64,000 nucleotides of DNA from Schizochytrium sp. TIO01 (GCA_004764695.1 SMSO01000033.1:2247001-2311000), one strand, 5' to 3'; shown: positions 37,283 to 48,650, numbered from the stretch's first letter. Translations and numbers: made by a program. Notes: generated from the sequence alone by a model not told the origin.

Positions 37283-40200
37283 CGTGGCTTTGGTGAAGTA
37301 TGCTTTCTCTCTGTCCAACTATCTATTGAATACTTCAAATAATAGGTTTCAAGTCAAATATTTATTTGAACAAAGAGGAGACTCGGCACCAAAGTTCTTC
37401 ACACTTACAATCTTTCTTTTACAGTAAGTGCAAAGTGACGAAATCTGCGTTCGCAAAGTTCTTGTAAGATCTGCAGGTTTAGAACTCCCAAAGTCTGGAA
37501 CTCTTCTAGACCTTACCAAATGACAAGACCCCGAATATAGTTCGAGATTTAGCTAATCTGTCACCAAGGACTGTGGCGAAGCACCAAAAATGCTAAGGTA
37601 GAAGACAAAGAAGCAGGTGCAGAACTCTTCACCGTGAGGCACAGTCCGTGCAGATGCCAAGACCCACTGCGCAGATGGAGTAGTGATCAACCTCAGGAAT
37701 CGATCTCACAAAATTGGGCGCCGGGATATTAATATAGGTGCCCGAAATCTCAGTCAATTAATTAATCAACAAAATCACCAGACCGCCCAAAACTCCAGCC
37801 AGGATCCAGCTCCACAGGTGGCGCCAGGCGTCTCAAATTCCCGCCAAAGCAAACTGCTCCTGCACCAAAGCTCCTGCACAGCGGTGAGCCAGTCAGGTTG
37901 CTTCAACAGGCTTTTGAATAGACGGATAGATAGATAACTAGATAGACGTGAGGATGAAGATGGCGAACAAACGAGGCGGCGCCGGCCGATCTCGCTCTCA
38001 CGCGGCGCCGGATCCCCGAGGCCACGCTGGAGGTGGCACTGGTTCGTGCGAGGAGGGTCGCAGCAGCTGCCGCGCCGAGGGTTATGGTCGGCGGCGGGCG
38101 CGGCTCCGAGCGCGGAGGGGCTCTGCCGCCGCCTTTGAACGGGCCTCGCTCGCGTTCAAAACAGCCAAGAATACAACAAAAAGCAGAAGAAACAAAGAGA
38201 AAACAATCATCTCTCTCAATCAATCCATCAAACATACAAATAAAAATACAAATAATTATTCTATCTTCTATCCTCGCCATTTCGTACTGTGCGTCAAACG
38301 GTGGCTCCAAGTAGGTTATAAAGCCCTTCTATGAGCTATACAGATATACTTCACTGTATGGGCAGGCAATAACCCACTTGCCAAGATGCGTACGCCCGGC
38401 AGAGCAGCAGGCAAATAGAGTATAGTTAAGAACCTACTTGCACGAGCCAGCTGTGGGTGTTTACTCCTCAACTCTGTATTGTACAGGATCAGAGGGATAT
38501 AATTTACCGGGGGGAGCCGCACTGTGATGATAGGAGGTAGTGGTGACAGAGGAGGGCTATGCAGGAAACGCCTAGGCTTCTTTCTGGGAGGGGTGGATCT
38601 TCGCTCACCTAGTTAGTGCGTACTCCTATGAGGGTGCTTTCACTCTTTGGAGTCAAAGAGAGCGGCAATAAAATACAGCGAAGGAATAGAATACGAGCGA
38701 AGCTTGTATTTTATTTATTCAGGCAGACCTTGGGATCGTTCGTTATGCAAGAACCCGGATCGACCATCAGGCCCGACCCACGACAGTCTGTCTGCACGCG
38801 GCCATAAACTGCCGAAACCTCCCGGTACTCATGATCGTTTCTTCTGTGCGGACCTACGCAGTGCAGCTCGTTACTTGCTTGCAGCTGTTATTCTTGTCAA
38901 CCTTGGAAGGAGGATTGGGCATAATAACTGCTTGAGGACCATACCCTCACTACTAGTACTCGCTAAGCTACCTTATCATTCAACTCAACAAACAAACCGT
39001 TGGGCCTCGGGGCTCAAACCCTCGTCATTTATTCCTCAGAGGCCGGCACCCGAGCCCATTTGTCAGCATCGCCGTGAGTTCTTTGAACACGCCGCGGTCG
39101 TTGCAAGCGAGTCCCGGGGCCACCCTTGTATCGAGTGCCGGCATTGCGATGCCAATCTTCATCAAAATCCAGTAGGCAGTTCTCAAAGTTCTTAGGCATC
39201 TGATATTATTGCCTAATATGAGCGCTAGTCGAGCACTAGCTAGCCTCACCCCACGTCGCGCCGCCTTAAGTTGGTAGTCATTGACTGCGTCTACGTTAAA
39301 CGCATTAAGGTGGTCCAGCTGAATTAGGTTGCCGCCTCTCTGGGATCATAGTAGTAGGTAGTACGTACCTAGTACTTAGGTACCTCGAGTATTCTCACTT
39401 CTATAACTCGTTCTCTTCGTCCAACTTGAAGGTAAGATCTTTGGAGCCACCCTGTTCTTGCGGGTCTTCAAGAAACCCTCGTACGAGGTTCTGAATGTGA
39501 TATCATAGACTCCAGAGGCCGAAAGACGTCGCAAGGCGCCCCGTGATTGCTCAGTTGCATTTGCTCGCAGCTAGCGAGACGCATTTGCATTTGCACTGGA
39601 GCCGACTATATGCAGCGGACTGTTCATTAAAGATACCGTCACTCAGTCCACCCAGAATAACTCCAGGACCCCCCAATTACCACCATAGTGCTACCCTTTC
39701 CTACCTTGGTACTTCAATTAATTAGTAGATGCATGGGTTCCACAAGTTCCACACAAGCTGACTCTTTTTAAAATTAATTTTGTTTTAGTTTTAAATTAAA
39801 AAAGCATCTTGAGCTTTGAAGGATTTCTTTGACTCGAGCAGTAGTGGTGAGAGCGCTTGGCCCTGCTGCCTAATAGTTAGGACAAAGCAAAGCGACAATG
39901 AGGCCAGTATGCCTCGAACCAATGCACGAAAAATCCCCCAGTACTAGTTCAGTCTTGAAAGCGGACGAAGTCATTCTCGCTTTTAATTTGGTAGACCCAT
40001 AAAGTTGTTTGTTTTATGTTGGGGTTTTATGTTTAATCAAAATTTTGGGGCTCTTTTTTTAAATTAGTTTTTTTGACGGTTGTAAGAGATAAAGTTTTGA
40101 CCAACTCTCGTAGTCATTAGTCGGGTCTCTAAGAGATCATTGGAGGTCTTAGCGACTACTTAGTAACTAATACGATATTGGTGCCCAGTTTTCAGTTAGT

Positions 40201-40369
40201 CAGTCTGGGATCGAATGATCTTCACAAATCACCATCTCGTCGCCAGCTGAGGACTCTCGCGTGCCTGAGGGGGCACGTTGGGAGGCGACTGCGACAAGGA
40301 AGACATTTCTGAGAAGTTTCTACGCGGTGGCCTGTTTTTGGCCTGGTCTGCGTAGCACGGAAAGCTACC
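37283..40369. other. Gene-free interval between the BAZ2-like and Cas1p-like genes
   Basis: Both flanking genes point away from it, so both promoters should lie in it. A GC-rich block at 37960-38160 and short frames at 38616-39250 give no recognisable protein. A GATA-type short repeat occurs at 37919-37946. The block 39730-40080 is AT-rich. No RNA gene or transposon is recognised. Confidence 0.55.
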
Positions 40370-43330
40370 ATGAAGCTGGATGGAGTCTCATATGCTGTTG
40401 AGGACTTGCCTACGTCAACCTTATGCGTGCTCTTCTTGCTTGCACCCTGTGCTGTAGCGTACGCTGCCATCGGAGTGCATCAAACCCGCGCTGATCCCGA
40501 GGAGGCCGACCCCACTCTCAACTCGAAGCGGATTCCTGGTTTAAAATGGACTCGACAAAGCATCATGCTGCTTCTAAGGGAGTTTACAGTTCTCGGAGGG
40601 ATCATGTTATTCACATGGGCTTGCGAAAACTACCCCTTATTTGAGCACGCGCAAAAGACTCACATTCCGGACTTTTTCTGGTTTATTTGCCTAATGGTTT
40701 TGATGTTTTCGATAGGATCTTTACACCATGATCCAAAGAGTGATGCGCTTGTAAATCGTGACCAGACTGAGGAGTGGAAGGGCTGGATGCAGACTGCGTT
40801 TCTTCTGTATCATTATTTTCACGAGGAGGAGGTTTACAACGCTATTCGTATTTTTGTGTCGTGCTACGTGTGGATGACTGGGTTTGGAAACTTCAGTTTC
40901 TTCTACATTCGCCAGGACTTTGGTTTTGTGCGGTTTGCGCAGATGATGTGGCGGCTGAACTTTCTGGTGTTTTTCCTCTCTTTGACGCTCAACAATACCT
41001 ACATTCTTTACTATATCTGCCCTCTGCATACATTTTACTTTCTACTTGTGTTTGTTACAATGTATGTTCTAAAGCAAATCAATCATACCAAGTATTCTGT
41101 GCGAGTGAAGCTCCTGGCAGTTGGTGTATTGATCTACTTCATTTGGGAGTTCAATTCAGCTTTCGAGCTCGTATTTGGTTTACTATCCAACGAACCACAC
41201 CCTGGCGCCGCTGTGGGAGCTTATGGTATTCGATACGAGTGGCACTTCCGAAGTGGCCTCGACCACTACTCAACGTATTTTGGTATGATTTTTGCCTGTA
41301 ACTTCCCACAATCGACCCAGTGGATTCAAATGGTTGAAAGCCTTCCGAAGCACCAAGAGTGGTTCATTAAGGGAAGTGTAGGCGCGACTTTATTGGGCGC
41401 CTTTTGGTGGTGGGCTACTGAGATCTTCCCACTGGACAAGCTTCAGTTCAACTCGTACAACCCATATACTTTCATGATCCCGCTCTTGACGTATCTTTTT
41501 TTCCGCAACCTAACACCATGGTTGCGCCAAGTTCATCTTGGCGTCCTTGCTGATATTGGTAAATATACTTTGGAAACTTACCTTCTACAGCACCATGTTT
41601 GGCTCACCACGAACGCAAAGACCGTTCTGGTTTTTGTACCTGATTCGCCCAAGGTTAACCTTGTGGTTGTCACCTTCGTCTACTTTGTTCTGGCACGCCG
41701 CCTTTTCCGAATCACGATGGTGTCACGTGCCTTGCTTATGCCAGACTCTCCTGCACAGACACTTGGTTTACTTGGTGCATCTGCCACAGCTCTTGCTCTC
41801 GCAGGGTTGACTGGCTGTGCTGTGCAAATGTTCTCATTAGGCTGGGGGATGGTTACTATTTTAGTTATCGCCATTGGCATCCTTTTGGCCTTTACTTCAG
41901 AATCGATGGTGACACGCCATCGAGGAAGAAGCCCGGAGTTTAATCCTGGCTCATGGAACCGTGCTGTCATTTTCTTCTTGTTTGGCTCTGTTTCAGCGTT
42001 GATCAGCATCAATGTCCTCCCGTCAATGTTCAACCTAGGTGCTCCGGTTAATGCTGGGCCTCTGCGCCATGCTACGAAGTTCTACTCGGAGGCGGCTTGT
42101 ATCGAGAAGGTGAAGTATGGTTCTTGGCTTGATTCTGGCAACAAGCTGTGCAAGTCTACATATAGCCCAATTTGCAATCTTCACTCATGGACTTGGACTG
42201 ACCATGTAGCAGAAAAATTATGCCACTACCAACACTTTACTTCTGAGGACGCCCGTGAACTTTTGAATGGCCGAACAATCCTTTTTGTTGGAGACTCCAA
42301 TACCTTGTACACTGCCTCGGCGCTTTACAGACTTGCAGAACCCAGTGCTGGCCAGTTTCTTCCTTTCGACTTAGACACAGGCGATGTGTCTTCCTCGAGC
42401 AGCGCCCTTTGGCCTATTTCTACTGCTCAAAAGGGCACAATTCAATATATGGGCGCCACCAACTATGATGGCCTAGCTGATCGTCTCAAATCTGATCCGG
42501 TTGCTACTAGCGCTGAAATCATTGTTGTAGGAGCATGGCTTGAGGACATGAGTTCAAAGTCCGTTTCTAGGGAATTTGCAGCTAAATCTTCTACGAAACA
42601 GCTTGAGGAAGTAAGTCATGCAGTGGGCAAGGACCGTTTCATGATTCTTAGCCCCCCAACAGTATTTGAGTCGAAACTGGCTGGCCCGCTTGCAACACGT
42701 TTGGCTCAAAGCAACACGGAGACCTATATCGGCCACCTGAAATTAGGGGCTGCTAGTTTCGGAGAGACGGATACTCAAACAGGTATCGAAACTCTTGCTG
42801 ACTTCGTGGTTGACCTCCATGCTATCACAGCCAATGCGTCTAGCATGTGCGAAGATGGTGTTCATTATTCTAGTGATGTTTATGATGTGGCCGTTCAGCA
42901 AATGCTTTTCGTGGTGAATAAACATCATCCAAATAAAGTAGCTGAGAGTACGACAGGGAAAAGTCAACAGACAAAGAAGGGCCAAGGGGGTGGCGTGGCC
43001 ATGTCCCCTACATGGGGTATGGCGACTCTTACACTTGCTGCGATTATGCTCTTTTCTATGGATGTATATGGTGGTGTGTCTGTGTTCCTTCTCAAAATGT
43101 TGCCACCGCACCTGTCCTTGAACTATGATACTTCTGTTGCTGAACTACATCAAAAGATTGGAGTTGTGAAACCTCACGAGACCAACGATGTGGAAGATCC
43201 AGACATTTATGATCCTGAGGAGGATGAGAAGTTCATAGATCACGAGGAAGGCAATCCGGTAGAGCATAGATCAACCCCGAACCCTAATTACGCCCCTCAC
43301 TCGGCCAACAAGCAAGTTGAACTGATGTAA
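40370..43330 (+). CDS. Cas1p/CASD1-type polysaccharide O-acetyltransferase with C-terminal SGNH domain
   Basis: This is a 986-residue intron-free frame; the ATG is preceded by ACC. A first membrane helix lies at about residues 17-37. From about 131 comes the Cas1p membrane acyltransferase signature (D-Q-T-E-E-W-K-G-W-M-Q...Y-H-Y...Y-N...R...Y-V-W-M-T-G-F-G), followed by many membrane helices to about 555. A luminal-type SGNH/PC-esterase domain follows, with G-D-S643-N and D829-G-V-H832 as the likely nucleophile and Asp/His pair. One more helix (about 884-910) and an acidic cytosolic tail end the protein. Human CASD1 and Cryptococcus Cas1 O-acetylate sialic acid or capsule glycans in the Golgi, with the SGNH part before the membrane part. 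Here the order is reversed. The substrate is unknown. Confidence 0.9.
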   Translation: MKLDGVSYAVEDLPTSTLCVLFLLAPCAVAYAAIGVHQTRADPEEADPTLNSKRIPGLKWTRQSIMLLLREFTVLGGIMLFTWACENYPLFEHAQKTHIPDFFWFICLMVLMFSIGSLHHDPKSDALVNRDQTEEWKGWMQTAFLLYHYFHEEEVYNAIRIFVSCYVWMTGFGNFSFFYIRQDFGFVRFAQMMWRLNFLVFFLSLTLNNTYILYYICPLHTFYFLLVFVTMYVLKQINHTKYSVRVKLLAVGVLIYFIWEFNSAFELVFGLLSNEPHPGAAVGAYGIRYEWHFRSGLDHYSTYFGMIFACNFPQSTQWIQMVESLPKHQEWFIKGSVGATLLGAFWWWATEIFPLDKLQFNSYNPYTFMIPLLTYLFFRNLTPWLRQVHLGVLADIGKYTLETYLLQHHVWLTTNAKTVLVFVPDSPKVNLVVVTFVYFVLARRLFRITMVSRALLMPDSPAQTLGLLGASATALALAGLTGCAVQMFSLGWGMVTILVIAIGILLAFTSESMVTRHRGRSPEFNPGSWNRAVIFFLFGSVSALISINVLPSMFNLGAPVNAGPLRHATKFYSEAACIEKVKYGSWLDSGNKLCKSTYSPICNLHSWTWTDHVAEKLCHYQHFTSEDARELLNGRTILFVGDSNTLYTASALYRLAEPSAGQFLPFDLDTGDVSSSSSALWPISTAQKGTIQYMGATNYDGLADRLKSDPVATSAEIIVVGAWLEDMSSKSVSREFAAKSSTKQLEEVSHAVGKDRFMILSPPTVFESKLAGPLATRLAQSNTETYIGHLKLGAASFGETDTQTGIETLADFVVDLHAITANASSMCEDGVHYSSDVYDVAVQQMLFVVNKHHPNKVAESTTGKSQQTKKGQGGGVAMSPTWGMATLTLAAIMLFSMDVYGGVSVFLLKMLPPHLSLNYDTSVAELHQKIGVVKPHETNDVEDPDIYDPEEDEKFIDHEEGNPVEHRSTPNPNYAPHSANKQVELM

Positions 43331-44205
43331 ATTTACCAACTGCTTCACCCTTTAAAGCATTCAAATGTGTTCATCAAAAGGGCAATGAGCTTACGAACGG
43401 AGAGAGGAGGGTGTTCATCAAAATAGCAAGGTGCATAGAGAGGCAACGATCACGCTTGAAATAGACCATTCGCCGGTTGAATATTAAGGCTACGATTGCC
43501 ATTTGCGCACGGACTAACCTACTACTCTTTCTTCCTCTTCTTCCTGAAATTAACGAACAAGTTTCCTGCATGTGCGCCATGCCAGTCATGCATTTATACT
43601 TTGTTTCACTCAATATTGACAAGCATTCTGTTCTAGGAACCAGTTTGATAAACTTGCAAATATTGTATTAGGGAAAATTTGGCAAGAGTAACTAGAAATC
43701 AAGCATAATTTTCCTTTTCTTTCATTTATCATTTAATATAGAAAGCAAAGAAACAAAATAAATTGATTTGAAGTGGTTGTGGAAGGTTAATTGACATATA
43801 GTTGTGTTCCTGTTTCACTACTAAATGGAGACGGAGGACTAAATCAAGAAATGACAAGAAGTGGTTTGGTTGATTAAATACCACAATGAATAAACAAAGC
43901 TCGCCCTACATCTACTGACCGTAATCTTAAATGACCAAAGGTGGGCTTACATTACATTTAATTTATTGCAGAGTATCGCTGGGAATGTCAGGAATAAAAG
44001 AATATTAAAAGAAATAAGGCATCAGTTTCTATCATTGTGTGCATAAAATAGAGTAAGTAAGTAGTGCATGGCTCTACGAAAGTAAAGCCATACGCAAACA
44101 GTCATTCGCATTTTCAATACTCGGTGTGCGTCTATTTGCAGATTGTATGTACTGTCTGTGTTTATCTGTCCGTTTGCAAAGTTGAATCTAAAAGCAGAGC
44201 ACGAA
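43331..44205. other. Convergent AT-rich intergenic region
   Basis: This lies between the stops of the Cas1p-like gene (+) and the HECT gene (-). An AATAAA at about 43889 may serve the plus-strand gene but is far from its stop. No gene is seen. Confidence 0.6.
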
Positions 44206-47200
44206 TTAGCAATTACCGAAAGAAGCCTCTTCGAGGGCAAGATTGAACTTGCGCATCAGCTGAGCCTTGCTAGAATATTTTGGAAGCCACAAATGAAAAG
44301 AGCACGTTGCGACACTTGGCAATCGCTCCTCCTCAGACGGTGTTTCAACCGACGTGACTTCAATAGTAAATGGGCGATGGGCGAAGCCCGTCTGACCGAT
44401 GGCCCGCCATCCGGTCGCCCACAAAAGTAGCTTTTGGCGATGCTCCTTCGATAAGGAAGTCGCGTATTCCCAAAACCACTTGAGTTGGGGGGTGTCTTCT
44501 TCGCTGCCACCCTTGTACACCGTGTTGGCACGCCAACGTTCTACACAAATATCCCGGTCGCCTTCAATCAGCGAACGGAGTTCCGAAGGGTTTATGAGCA
44601 TGAGCGCGAGCTTGCGGGGTACAATTTCATGAAAGCCCCTCTTGACAAAAGCAAGCTGTTGCGCTACATTCTCCACCAATAGTTTGTATGTGAGCATTTC
44701 CAGATAACGATCAAAGTTTTCAGGCGTAATCTCCTGCATTTCGCCGCCTTCGTACAAATTACTCATCATGCGTTTCATGCGCTGCTCGTCGTCCTCGTCC
44801 AGTCCGCCATACTTTACATCACCACTTTCAGAGGCATCACCATGGCTCGCATCATCGTCCTCATCTTCATCATCATCGCCAATCGTTGACTGGACCAAAG
44901 GTGGCCACTGCCTCCGCAGGCGTTTGTTCGCAGGCACGTCTTCATCGGATTCGCTATCACTCGAAAACGCTGACCCTGACGAAGAGTTTCGTTGAAGTCG
45001 AACACGTTTTGTCACGGGAATCTGGCTGTTTGCCCGGCTGAGACGTTGTGGTGCACTTGGTAACGGTTCAGAAGAATTTGGCGTCAAGGCACCCGATGAT
45101 GTGGTAGAAGTCGGTCCGGATGATGATGATGAAGAAGAAGTGACACGCTGTGCCACATTGTCTTCAATTTCGTCGTCATCTTTCGGAGGGATTACAGTTG
45201 CCCGTGAAGAAGCGAACTTGGGTGATATTGCTGAAGCAGAAGAGGAGGTCGAACCTGACTGGGCCTGTTGTGCAAGGAGATGATTCTGAAGGTTGAGCAG
45301 CTTGCGAAGCATATCACGATCCTGGCTTGCACGAGCAACCTTGAGCGCCTCGTGAAGATCTACCATGGAGGTGATTTGTTCGAGGTTCTTGGCCTGCTTG
45401 CGTTGCTGCGCTGCCCGGGCTCTGCGAGCCGATGAAGGACTCATAGGAGGGGTGCCAGCATCCCTCTCGAATGCTTCCTTCATCATAAGCTCACGGCTGT
45501 TCACCGTGAAGGTTAGATCCCTGAGCGAGGCACGAAAAGCGTCTTGGTCCTTATCGCGGAGCTGGCGAAGGCTTGAGAACGTCGAGTAGTACTGTTTGGA
45601 GACATAGCGGATGTCCTCGAAGCTTGGTTCTTGCTCGAGCAGCAGCTTGCACCACGATGGTACAAGAGCGACACCAAGAGGGTCTCCGTACAACACTGAT
45701 AAACCAAGAATTCGGCCCATGAGGAGGTACCAGCGCTGCTGATCCTCAAAGGTCATTCCCGCAAAGCATGGGTCTGGAGAGAGCTGCACACTATCATTTG
45801 GGTGAAAACCCGAGATGACTAGACCGAATTTGGGGTTAAAAAGCTGTCGGCTTAGTCTGCTTAGCCAATCTCTCCGTACACCACCGGCATCAATACCAAC
45901 CTGCTCTACCTCACCTGAGACGTACTGAATCTTGAGAGCATTTGAGCGAAGCTGGTCACCGTCAACGTCCTTGAACTTGCACATGGTTGACTCGAGAATA
46001 TTGCTGGGGTCTACGGCAACTTCGATAGCACTGAAGTCCATCTCAGCAGCTGCTGACAGAGGCCGGGACCTTGCCGCACAGGCAAGCACCTTGAGACGCA
46101 CTTCGAGAGTCATCTTTTCTATAGCGCCCTTGGGGAACTGCTGGACGACCTCAAAGAGGGCTTTGGCAGCACTGCAAACAAGTGGCTGGTTCTTGTTGTT
46201 GCTAGCAATGATGGAGGCCAGCAGACTAATAGCGCCTGCGCTGTGCACGGCATCAATGCACGCTGTTGCGCAAGGTCCATTCATCATGTAAATCAAGGTC
46301 CACAGACTATTCCACATGAGCGAGTCACCAGCGGAACCATTCCGCAAAAGGTCCACAAGTGCACGGCTAGCGTCAATTTGACGACGGCGCACCGAAGCAT
46401 CAGCAGGTTTTGCTGGAGAAGGGCAATCAGCGCCAATAAGAGAGCTTTGACGTTTGTTAAGGTAACCAAGACCGCCTACGGTGTTCAAGAGTACCTCATA
46501 GCTAACTTTGCGCTTATTGCGGTCTACAAGGACCTTGACCAGGACATCGTCGCAGGCACTTGTAAGAGCCAAGTCTGTAATACGAAGTCCCTGAGGCGTG
46601 CCGTGTTCTACGAAGCAAGCGAGGGCCCGTGTGGCGTTACAAAGTTCTTGTACAGTAGCAGCACGCTCGATTGCAATCTTGAGCTGCTCTAACGCACCCG
46701 AGAGCGCCATGTGCAGGCCAAGTCGAGGCGAGTGTTCGACTAGGAGACCGATTTCCTGGAGTAAGTCTGCGCGAAGGAACTCTGGGAACATCATGCTCCG
46801 TGAAAGAAGGTCTATAATACCCTTGAACACGCCACCGTTCAACAATGCATCAAATGCAGCTCCACCGAGTTTGGAGATACGGCGAATAACACGCAGTGCG
46901 TTGCCAGTAGTTTGCTGGGCAGACATAATCATAGGCTCTGGGATTCTGTGAGGTTCGTTACGGTACATGGCACTAACAACAGCATGAGTTGTCGTGACCT
47001 CGTCGATCATCATAAGGCAGCTAAAGATATTTTCCACAAAGGAGTTACATACGATAGGATTGGAAGTGGCAAGGGCGCCAATCACACTAGAGAGCAAGCT
47101 CGAATAAGCATGGACCACGCCATCCTCAAGACGGTGATCACAACGAAGAATGCACACAAGATCAACTGCGCGGGGTGCACAGCCAAGCAGGCTAGCGCGT

Positions 47201-48129
47201 TCAATGCTGCCGGCAATAGCGTAGGTAATGGTCCATGTTGCGGTTTCTAAAAGATGAGGAGAAATAACGTGGTATAGCAATAAAAGTCGTACAAAAATAT
47301 CTGCAAAGCCTGCTCGAAACACCTGCATAGCAGCACTCTCTGACTGGTTGTCAAGGAGGTAGCCGAGTCCTTGGCACAGGGTGACACACCGGTTGTCAAG
47401 CTGTGTCATCCTGGCGATCTGGCTGTTGCTGCCCTCACGCCTGGCCCTTAAGCTTGTATGTTCAATGACCTTTACTGTTGTGAGAATAGAGCGCAGCAAC
47501 TTACTATAAGTGCGGCCTGCCTTTTCGGGTTTAATCTCGCACATGCGCGCGAGCATATTTGCGACTCTTGCATTGAGCAGCGAACTTCGGACGCATCCTC
47601 GTTCCAACACGAGAATCAGTGCATCTTCGACTTTGCAAGCCAAGAACTGCTGGACGTCGACTTTTGCCTCAACTAGGAAGACCAAGACCTGCACGGCCAA
47701 CAGAAGCACGCCTTCTGAGGAGCTCGGCCTCCTAAGCCGCTCCACGATTGCTGCAATAGCGCCAGCCTCAAGTGCTTCCTGGATCCTTCGCGGGGACTTT
47801 TGCACCATGTACCCTAGTGCCGCCATCATTTGCAAGACAAACACCTGGTGCCCATCTCCACACCTGCCAATCCGAGTCACAAGCACGCCAACAATACCCG
47901 CATCCCCAAGCGCCTCTACGTTGCGCGGGTCCTGCTGAATAAGCGCCCTCAGCTCTTTGAGTCGTTCGAGGTCATGTGCGCCTGCGCTTTCTGAGTCGTC
48001 CCCGGGACCGCTACTGCTGCTGACCCTGGACCCTGCGCAAAGTTTATGTGCCGCTGCTGCTGCTTCGCACGCACCTCCGCCGCCTCCTCGCAGTGCCGCC
48101 ACCACGGCGGACGCTGCCTCTGCGTCCAT
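44206..48129 (-). CDS. ARM-repeat HECT E3 ubiquitin ligase with an insert in the HECT N-lobe
   Basis: The protein has 1307 residues from the first ATG (M-D-A-E-A-A). The frame continues 14 codons upstream to a TTG without an ATG. Residues about 1-660 are helical with ARM-like repeats. HECT begins near 698 (V-D-G-D-Q-L-R-S-N-A-L-K-I-Q-Y; G-I-D-A-G-G-V-R-R-D-W). The C-lobe ends with the catalytic cysteine C1276 in L-P-S-V-A-T-C-S-F, about 31 residues from the C-terminus, as in active HECT ligases. Between about 875 and 1120 the N-lobe is interrupted by roughly 240 residues, mostly Ser/Gln/Asp-rich and disordered, with a short helical stretch. The ARM plus HECT layout recalls UFD4/TRIP12/UPL3-type ligases, but I cannot assign orthology. 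The substrate is unknown. Confidence 0.92.
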   Translation of the reverse strand: MDAEAASAVVAALRGGGGGACEAAAAAHKLCAGSRVSSSSGPGDDSESAGAHDLERLKELRALIQQDPRNVEALGDAGIVGVLVTRIGRCGDGHQVFVLQMMAALGYMVQKSPRRIQEALEAGAIAAIVERLRRPSSSEGVLLLAVQVLVFLVEAKVDVQQFLACKVEDALILVLERGCVRSSLLNARVANMLARMCEIKPEKAGRTYSKLLRSILTTVKVIEHTSLRARREGSNSQIARMTQLDNRCVTLCQGLGYLLDNQSESAAMQVFRAGFADIFVRLLLLYHVISPHLLETATWTITYAIAGSIERASLLGCAPRAVDLVCILRCDHRLEDGVVHAYSSLLSSVIGALATSNPIVCNSFVENIFSCLMMIDEVTTTHAVVSAMYRNEPHRIPEPMIMSAQQTTGNALRVIRRISKLGGAAFDALLNGGVFKGIIDLLSRSMMFPEFLRADLLQEIGLLVEHSPRLGLHMALSGALEQLKIAIERAATVQELCNATRALACFVEHGTPQGLRITDLALTSACDDVLVKVLVDRNKRKVSYEVLLNTVGGLGYLNKRQSSLIGADCPSPAKPADASVRRRQIDASRALVDLLRNGSAGDSLMWNSLWTLIYMMNGPCATACIDAVHSAGAISLLASIIASNNKNQPLVCSAAKALFEVVQQFPKGAIEKMTLEVRLKVLACAARSRPLSAAAEMDFSAIEVAVDPSNILESTMCKFKDVDGDQLRSNALKIQYVSGEVEQVGIDAGGVRRDWLSRLSRQLFNPKFGLVISGFHPNDSVQLSPDPCFAGMTFEDQQRWYLLMGRILGLSVLYGDPLGVALVPSWCKLLLEQEPSFEDIRYVSKQYYSTFSSLRQLRDKDQDAFRASLRDLTFTVNSRELMMKEAFERDAGTPPMSPSSARRARAAQQRKQAKNLEQITSMVDLHEALKVARASQDRDMLRKLLNLQNHLLAQQAQSGSTSSSASAISPKFASSRATVIPPKDDDEIEDNVAQRVTSSSSSSSGPTSTTSSGALTPNSSEPLPSAPQRLSRANSQIPVTKRVRLQRNSSSGSAFSSDSESDEDVPANKRLRRQWPPLVQSTIGDDDEDEDDDASHGDASESGDVKYGGLDEDDEQRMKRMMSNLYEGGEMQEITPENFDRYLEMLTYKLLVENVAQQLAFVKRGFHEIVPRKLALMLINPSELRSLIEGDRDICVERWRANTVYKGGSEEDTPQLKWFWEYATSLSKEHRQKLLLWATGWRAIGQTGFAHRPFTIEVTSVETPSEEERLPSVATCSFHLWLPKYSSKAQLMRKFNLALEEASFGNC

Positions 48130-48168
48130 CGCCTCTGTCCTTCGTTCAAGGTCCTTGGCCGCAGTTCG

Positions 48169-48202
<34 letters not shown>

Positions 48203-48203
48203 C
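48169..48203. repeat. (AATC)n microsatellite just upstream of the HECT start
   Basis: About eight AATC units ending 40 bases upstream of the HECT ATG, so probably in its 5' UTR or core promoter. Confidence 0.9.
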
Positions 48204-48223
48204 CAATTCGCTTGCAGTGATCG

Positions 48224-48287
48224 CTTGTGATTGATCGATTGTGATTGTTTGTTTGTTTGTTTGATTGATTGTTTGTTTGTTTGTTGC
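48224..48287. repeat. GATT / (GTTT)n microsatellite
   Basis: GATT units pass into GTTT units, back to GATT and again to GTTT. It follows the AATC array after about 20 bases. Confidence 0.9.
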
Positions 48288-48650
48288 ACTCACTCCTCAG
48301 AAATCGAACGAAGTTTTTGTTCTGTCGCTCTTTTCCTATTCTATATGCTCGCACTTTTTATTTTCTTTTGCAATAATCCAAAAAGGAGCCCCGCGCAACG
48401 ACACACGGACAACAAAAGGGCAAAGACCAAGACGCGAGGTGCTCGCGGGGTGCTTCACTGACGATGCGTCCTCTGCACAGACCTGGCTGCTGAGCCAAGA
48501 ATCCGCTTCTTCGCTCCCTGCGTCAAGTTTGCCGAGCACGTCTCCGCGCTGATCGTTCTGCCTAGCACCCGAGCTACAGCAGGCGATTGATTGATTTGAT
48601 TGATTCACTTGTTTGAATTAGCTTTTGCGAGCGAGCTGTTATACTAAAAT

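Noticed and set aside
57-39165. Near-identical 18-19 base stretch (ATTGCGATGCCAA-CTTC) at about 57 and 39144
   Set aside because: One mismatch over 18 bases in 64 kb can arise by chance, and the flanks do not align, so I do not call a dispersed repeat.
48130-48171. 14-codon extension of the HECT frame
   Set aside because: It begins at TTG next to the AATC array. The first ATG at 48129 gives a good start.
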